Below are positions 5,731 through 5,875 of a stretch of 5,875 nt of DNA, in pieces; within the stretch, counting starts at the first letter, position 1; the number at the start of each line of letters is the position of its first letter. The notes under the pieces are model-generated. The model was not told where the DNA came from and did not search any database. It saw only the letters and a list, made by a program, of their open reading frames with translations. A program made the position numbers and the translations under genes. The stretch covers positions 1 to 5,875 of the forward strand of contig CABPXX010000099.1 in the NCBI GenBank assembly GCA_902461475.1, given 5' to 3'. Source of the stretch: an uncultured Eubacteriales bacterium (GTDB lineage: Bacteria; Bacillota; Clostridia; Oscillospirales; Oscillospiraceae).

Positions 5731-5875
5731 GGGGCATCCTCCTCTCCAAGGGTGACGTGTACCCGGGGCGCTTGTCCCAGACGGGACAGGTCCAGGGGAA
5801 CAGTGGGGGGCTGGGTGGGAGCGGGACAGGAGAGCAGATCAGCCATGGCGGCTAGGAACTGGGCCTGAGAGGCCA
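5727..5875 (-). CDS. C-terminal tail of probable DUF58 protein
   Basis: The last 48 residues of a minus-strand gene that enters from the right edge and ends at a TGA at 5729-5727. That stop overlaps the transglutaminase ATG by 4 bases (ATGA), so the two genes are translationally coupled. The visible piece (starting ASQAQFLAAMADLL, then a Pro-rich stretch, ending VHVTLGEEDAP) is too short to identify from its own sequence. It is called DUF58 because genes of that family, which carry a von Willebrand A-like domain, usually sit directly before a TgpA/DUF3488 transglutaminase and after a MoxR-type ATPase. The coding frame is secure; the family is inference from context. Confidence 0.5.
   Translation of the reverse strand, partial: ASQAQFLAAMADLLSCPAPTQPPTVPLDLSRLGQAPRVHVTLGEEDAP

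Overview
The window looks like an ordinary chromosomal stretch from a GC-rich Gram-positive anaerobe of the Clostridia, probably an Oscillospiraceae-type gut bacterium. This is inferred from strong Shine-Dalgarno sites, a Gram-positive-style secreted LamG/atrophied-Ig protein, a DUF58 plus transglutaminase membrane operon and GC-rich coding sequence. No marker gene fixes the genus. I see no phage, transposon, CRISPR, tRNA or rRNA.

Layout, left to right. (1) 1-972, minus: the 5' part of a secreted protein with a signal peptide, a LamG/concanavalin-A-like domain and the start of an atrophied bacterial Ig domain; it runs off the left edge. (2) 973-1579: a gene-free, AT-rich divergent intergenic region. 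It holds a candidate minus promoter for the LamG gene, a pair of mutually exclusive hairpins, a strong minus-oriented intrinsic terminator with no obvious gene feeding it, a 20-bp inverted repeat, and a good plus promoter. (3) 1580-3409, plus: a tight four-gene operon of Nudix hydrolase, GNAT acetyltransferase, compact inorganic-pyrophosphatase-like protein and a second GNAT acetyltransferase. (4) 3447-3490: a strong hairpin that serves as terminator in both directions. (5) 3508-5875, minus: the last two genes of an operon converging on the plus operon. These are the tail of a gene that is probably DUF58, then a 740-residue membrane-anchored transglutaminase-like protein (TgpA/DUF3488 type), joined by a 4-base ATGA overlap.

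How the genes fit together. The plus operon combines a Nudix enzyme, whose reactions often release pyrophosphate or nucleoside monophosphate, with a small pyrophosphatase-fold protein and two acetyltransferases. This suggests nucleotide clean-up or small-molecule detoxification, but no substrate can be read from the sequence. The minus operon on the right matches the widespread MoxR-DUF58-transglutaminase arrangement; the MoxR ATPase would lie beyond the right edge. The LamG protein is probably a surface or secreted carbohydrate-active protein whose catalytic part lies outside the window.

Nothing here clearly amounts to a new system. The items most worth checking are the shortened pyrophosphatase-like protein, the orphan terminator and hairpin cluster at 1386-1503, and the Glu in the third catalytic position of the transglutaminase.
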